Assembly: GCF_014652675.1 (NCBI RefSeq)
Contig: NZ_BMZG01000003.1
Span: 109,240-173,239 of the forward strand
From: Formosimonas limnophila
Lineage (GTDB): Bacteria; Pseudomonadota; Gammaproteobacteria; Burkholderiales; Burkholderiaceae
Direction: 5' to 3'
DNA: 64,000 bases
Position numbers and translations under genes: made by a program. This document shows positions 60,992 to 64,000 of the stretch, piece by piece (the stretch's first letter is position 1; each line of letters begins with the position of its first letter). Below the pieces are notes generated by a model. The model did no database searches, was not told where the DNA came from, and saw nothing but the letters and a program-made list of their open reading frames with translations.

Positions 60992-61690
60992 TTACCCCAG
61001 ACAAAAAGCCGCCAATGCTCGCGCATGCAAATCTGCGGTGTCAAACATCGGTAGCTCAGCGTCATCCGAACGAAGTAACAACGAAATTTCGGTACAGCCC
61101 AAAACAACAGTTTGCGCACCTTGCTGTTGCAACATAGAGATGGCATCTACATACATGGCCCGTGATGATTTGAGAGTCACGCCTTGGCATAATTCATTCA
61201 TGATGATGTTGTGGATTTGCTCGCATTGCGGCTTGTTTGGCGTGATTAGTTCAATGCCTTCGGTGGCATAAACATCGTGTAAAAATCCATCATTCATCGA
61301 AAATCGCGTGCCGAGCAGCGCAGCGCGTGTCACACCAGCGGCTTTGAGTTCAGCGATGGTCGGTGTGGCAATGTGTATGATGGGCACAGACACCGAACTG
61401 GCGATGGTGTCATAGACTTTGTGCATGGTATTTGTGCAGATGCCTATCACTTGTGCCCCCGCTGTTTCGAGTGCGCGAGCGTGTTGTGTGAGGTACTCGC
61501 TAATTTGCTTCCAGTCTTCTTCGAGCATCCATTTGGCGATGACGGCAAAATTGACAGAATCGAGTAGTATGGGCGCAGAGCTTAAACCATCGCCGCTCGG
61601 ATTCGCATCACGCACGACGCGGTTGATGGTTTGGTAGTAGAGCATGGAGGATTCCCAGCTCATACCGCCGAGTAAGCCGATGGTGTTCAT
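60992..61690 (-). CDS. Aspartate/glutamate racemase family protein
   Basis: 232-residue PLP-independent racemase. IGLLGGMSWESSMLYYQTIN (about 4-23) is the Asp racemase start; the two catalytic cysteines are in GICTNTMHKVYD (about 83-94) and VVLGCTEISLLL (about 194-205). It interconverts L- and D-aspartate or a related amino acid. It is directly followed by the cupin gene. With a MocR regulator, LysE exporter and RidA it suggests an amino-acid (perhaps D-amino acid) handling locus. Confidence 0.92.
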   Translation of the reverse strand: MNTIGLLGGMSWESSMLYYQTINRVVRDANPSGDGLSSAPILLDSVNFAVIAKWMLEEDWKQISEYLTQHARALETAGAQVIGICTNTMHKVYDTIASSVSVPIIHIATPTIAELKAAGVTRAALLGTRFSMNDGFLHDVYATEGIELITPNKPQCEQIHNIIMNELCQGVTLKSSRAMYVDAISMLQQQGAQTVVLGCTEISLLLRSDDAELPMFDTADLHARALAAFCLG

Positions 61691-61815
61691 TGTGTGCCTT
61701 TGTTTGTTGGCTTCATACGCTGGTTGACGAGTTCCGCCATGTCGTTTTGCCCGAGTTCTGTGAGGTGTTTGAGAACGCTCGATTGATTGCGCTGTGGCTG
61801 GTTTTGACTAACCTT

Positions 61816-62335
61816 CTATTTTCCTTGCAAACTATGGATGCTGATTTCGATGCCGATAATCACTTTCATCATTTGCTGAATATATTCTGTGGGTGCGTCG
61901 CTCACAGACCACGGCGTTTTTAATAACAACTCGTGCTTGTCGGTCAAATCGTTTAGTAAAGCGAGCAACCAGTCCGTATCGTCTTTAATCATCAGTCTGC
62001 CGTGAGCATGCAGCGCGGTGTAATTGTACGTTGGGACAACTTTATGCGTTTCGGCTTTCGTTGCGTACCATGATGGTGAAATGTAGCCAGACGCACCTTG
62101 AAATATTGCCAATACATCAGAACCATTCGCATGCTCATTGCACAGCGGATTCGCACGTGCGATGTGACCGCGCAGCACACCGTGCTCGGAGCTATCATCG
62201 CACCAAATAAGTGGAATGTGATTGGCATTCAAGCTACCCGCATCATGGTTGATGATGGTTGCGAGCGGATGGTCGCGAACCAGATTGCGCAGAATGGTGG
62301 TGTCGGATTCGTTGAATGGGGGGGGCGTGGTACAT
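61816..62335 (-). pseudogene. PaiB/FMN-binding-like gene with a frameshift in a C8 tract
   Basis: The main frame reads LNANHIPLIWCDDSSEHGVLRGHIARANPLC ... GYISPSWYATKAETHKVVPTYNYTALHAHGRL ... VIIGIEISIHSLQGK, a PaiB-type FMN-binding protein. The proper start ATG (62335-62333) is joined to it through a run of eight C on the minus strand (62325-62318). With seven C the protein reads MYHAPPFNESDTTILRNLV and continues in frame for 172 residues; with eight it fails after six codons. The 520-bp span minus one base is 173 codons. Either an on/off homopolymer switch, a mutation or a sequence error. Translation could also begin at an internal ATG. Confidence 0.85.
62318..62325. repeat. G8/C8 homopolymer in the fourth to sixth codons of the paiB-like gene
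   Basis: Eight G on the plus strand, immediately after the start of the paiB-like gene. Its length decides the reading frame of that gene; 7 would be in frame. Confidence 0.9.
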
Positions 62336-62360
62336 AGTGGTTCCTCTCTATGATTTGACT

Positions 62361-62392
62361 GTACTTTACCGAAAAATTGCAGTACAGTACCG
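62361..62392. promoter_or_regulatory. Direct-repeat operator candidate of the MocR regulator
   Basis: GTACTTTACCG (62361-62371) and GTACAGTACCG (62382-62392) start 21 bp apart, two helical turns, in the 93-bp divergent region. A third, inverted half-site CCGTACTG lies at 62419-62426, just before the MocR start codon. Tandem sites of this kind are typical of MocR/PdxR-type regulators. Confidence 0.6.
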
Positions 62393-62428
62393 ATACAATT
62401 AACAAAACAATCTCGGAACCGTACTGAT

Positions 62429-63922
62429 ATGACTGACGATACACTTCATTCTCCGTTGGGCAACCACGCACATGATGCGCTGCGTGAGCAGTATCCCGTC
62501 AATCGTGGTTTAGACTCGCGATTTAGCAAGGTTGACCAAGTGGTGGCATGGCTAAACGAGCGCATCACCATGCGTTATTATGCACCGGGCGCGCGCGTGC
62601 CATCGGTGCGCCAGCTTGCAGATAAGCTGAGTGTGAGTCGATTTACCGTGGTGAATGCTTATGATAAATTGGTGGCGTCGGGTGTATTGGTGTCGCGTGT
62701 GGGGTCTGGGTTTTATGTGGCCGAGTTGGTCAATACGCTGAAAAAAAATGCCGCTGAAAAAAATGCACCCAATGCAATATCGGCAGCACAGGTGGATACT
62801 TCGTGGCTGTTGCATCACATATTTTCGGATGTGTCTGAAGAGCATTCACCGGGTAGTGGTTTGCTGCCAAATGATTGGCTGGTGAACGAGCGTGTTGGTG
62901 TGGCGGTACGCAGCGTGACGAAAAGTTGCGAATCGCATATTTACGGCTATGGGCATGTACAGGGCTATCTGCCGCTGCGTGAGCAGATGGTGGTGCAGTT
63001 GCATCAAATTGGTATGGTGGCGACGCCTGAGCAGATGGTTTGTACACAAGGTGTGTCCAGTGCGATTGATTTAATGGCGCGGTATATGCTCAAGTCGGGC
63101 GATACCGTGCTGGTCGATGACCCAAGCTGGTTCTGGCTATACGGCAGCTTGCAGGCGAAAGGTTTGCGTGTTATTGGCGTGCCGCGTGATGAAGAGGGGC
63201 CGAACATCGAGGTACTGTCGCGCGTGGTGGCGCATGACAAACCAAAAGTCTATGTGACCAACAGTGTGTTGCATAATCCGACATCATTCGGTCTGTCGCC
63301 CGCGCGTGCTTACCAAGTGCTGCGGTTGATGGACGAGCACGACTGCTATATTCTCGAAGACGACATCTACGGCGATTTTCACAGCGGGGTGGCCAAAGGC
63401 GCACCCGCCTTGCGCTACGCGGCATTGGATCAGTTCAAACGCGTGTTTTATGTTGCGGGATTTTCAAAAAGTTTGGCCGCTGGATTGCGTGTCGCGGTTG
63501 TGTGCTGCCCACCTGTGCATGTGAAAGGATTCATTAGCCAAAAAATGCTTTCCTCTCTGTCCAGTCCCGAAATCAACGAAGCCGTCGTCCACAGGTTGCT
63601 TGTCGATGGCCAACATCGCCGCCACCTCGAAAAACTGCGTCTAAAAATTGCCAATGCCCACGAACGTTTGCGCGACGCATTACCCAAAATCGGTTTACGC
63701 TATCCACCCGAAACGCAAAATGGCTTGTTCGTCTGGGTGGATACAGGCGTGGATACCAACGCCATGGCACTCGCGGCGATGAGCGATGGTTGGCTCGTTG
63801 CACCCGGTGGTTTGTTTTCACCCAGTCAGGGTGTCTCCACCCACATGCGTTTGAATGTCGCACGCACCAGTGATGTATTTTTGCAGTGGCTGGGTGATTA
63901 TGTGGCGTACCATCAAGGTTGA
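62429..63922 (+). CDS. MocR-family (GntR-aminotransferase) transcriptional regulator
   Basis: 497-residue two-domain regulator. N-terminal winged helix-turn-helix: RITMRYYAPGARVPSVRQLADKLSVSRFTVVNAYDKLVASGVLVSRVGSGFYV (about 46-98). The rest is a fold-type I aminotransferase-like domain with YGYGHVQGYLPLREQMVVQL, TQGVSSAIDLMARYML, VLVDDPSWFWLYGSL, ILEDDIYGDFH and the PLP-lysine segment VFYVAGFSKSLAAGLRVAVV. Such proteins sense PLP and an amine/amino acid. It is divergent from the paiB-like/racemase/LysE cluster and probably controls it. Confidence 0.93.
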   Translation: MTDDTLHSPLGNHAHDALREQYPVNRGLDSRFSKVDQVVAWLNERITMRYYAPGARVPSVRQLADKLSVSRFTVVNAYDKLVASGVLVSRVGSGFYVAELVNTLKKNAAEKNAPNAISAAQVDTSWLLHHIFSDVSEEHSPGSGLLPNDWLVNERVGVAVRSVTKSCESHIYGYGHVQGYLPLREQMVVQLHQIGMVATPEQMVCTQGVSSAIDLMARYMLKSGDTVLVDDPSWFWLYGSLQAKGLRVIGVPRDEEGPNIEVLSRVVAHDKPKVYVTNSVLHNPTSFGLSPARAYQVLRLMDEHDCYILEDDIYGDFHSGVAKGAPALRYAALDQFKRVFYVAGFSKSLAAGLRVAVVCCPPVHVKGFISQKMLSSLSSPEINEAVVHRLLVDGQHRRHLEKLRLKIANAHERLRDALPKIGLRYPPETQNGLFVWVDTGVDTNAMALAAMSDGWLVAPGGLFSPSQGVSTHMRLNVARTSDVFLQWLGDYVAYHQG

Positions 63923-63951
63923 TGGTGAATTGGCGTTGAAATGATTCAAAT

Positions 63952-63977
63952 AAAAAGTCGGGGTTACCCGACTTTTT
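63952..63977 (+). terminator. Intrinsic terminator after the MocR gene
   Basis: AAAAAGTCGGG / CCCGACTTTTT, 11-bp perfect stem with loop GTTA, 29 bp after the stop codon. Confidence 0.92.
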
Positions 63978-64000
63978 ATTTGATGTTGGTCAAGTCTTTT

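Noticed and set aside
1-64000. CRISPR arrays, rRNA genes, prophage structural genes
   Set aside because: No regularly spaced repeats, no rRNA-like sequence and no phage structural proteins were seen.

Overview
The window reads as chromosomal DNA of a betaproteobacterium, probably Burkholderiales (inference from gene content and order): recX-DUF2889-sucC-sucD followed by a TerC-like DUF475 gene, a rlmH/maf/rng cluster, tolQRAB-pal-cpoB, darP next to pmbA, and zapE. Coding density is high and most genes are ordinary housekeeping genes of medium GC.

Layout. 1-1.6 kb: end of a ferric-iron type ABC importer (fbpB-like permease fragment, fbpC-like ATPase). 1.7-11.4 kb: tex, a lipoprotein, a DinG/YoaA helicase, phoH-like, ybeY, a small membrane protein, zapE, recX and a DUF2889 gene. 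11.7-15.6 kb: sucCD plus DUF475; here SucC carries a roughly 230-residue C-terminal tail ending in a membrane segment. 15.7-16.0 kb: tRNA-Pro, tRNA-Arg and tRNA-His behind a clear sigma-70 promoter. 16.2-22.6 kb: rng, maf and rlmH, with a 3,792-bp IS1-family element inserted exactly at the rlmH stop codon. 22.6-25.8 kb: a single-chain restriction-methyltransferase. 25.9-30.4 kb: the Tol-Pal envelope operon. 30.9-39.5 kb: a sugar-alcohol (sorbitol/mannitol type) uptake and oxidation operon with its SorC regulator. 39.7-42.4 kb: persulfide/sulfur handling genes with a CsoR-type regulator. 43.0-47.5 kb: a fatty-acid modification operon (cfa-type synthase, DUF1365, FAD oxidase, SDR, NTF2-like). 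47.6-55.9 kb: clpB with a heat-shock type promoter, SDR, oligopeptidase A, darP, pmbA. 56-64 kb: benE-type transporter, then an amino-acid/amine cluster (phzF-like, cupins, ridA, EamA, LysE, Asp/Glu racemase, paiB-like) divergent from a MocR regulator; three genes in this last cluster carry single-base frameshifts.

Most unusual points. (1) The IS1-family element has perfect 22-bp terminal inverted repeats, an 8-bp target duplication and four AT-rich cargo genes: an XRE/ImmA-IrrE protease-regulator, a 161-aa unknown, a 66-aa GG-ARA basic protein whose start lies in a 14-bp inverted repeat, and a NYN-domain putative RNase. This is the best candidate for an undescribed defence or addiction module. 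(2) SucC has a tail that predicts membrane tethering of a TCA-cycle enzyme. (3) Homopolymer-associated frameshifts (paiB C8, ridA T8) and a G12 tract before pal may be phase-variable or simply mutational or sequencing errors.

All functional statements come from reading the sequence and from recalled knowledge of the families; no search was run.
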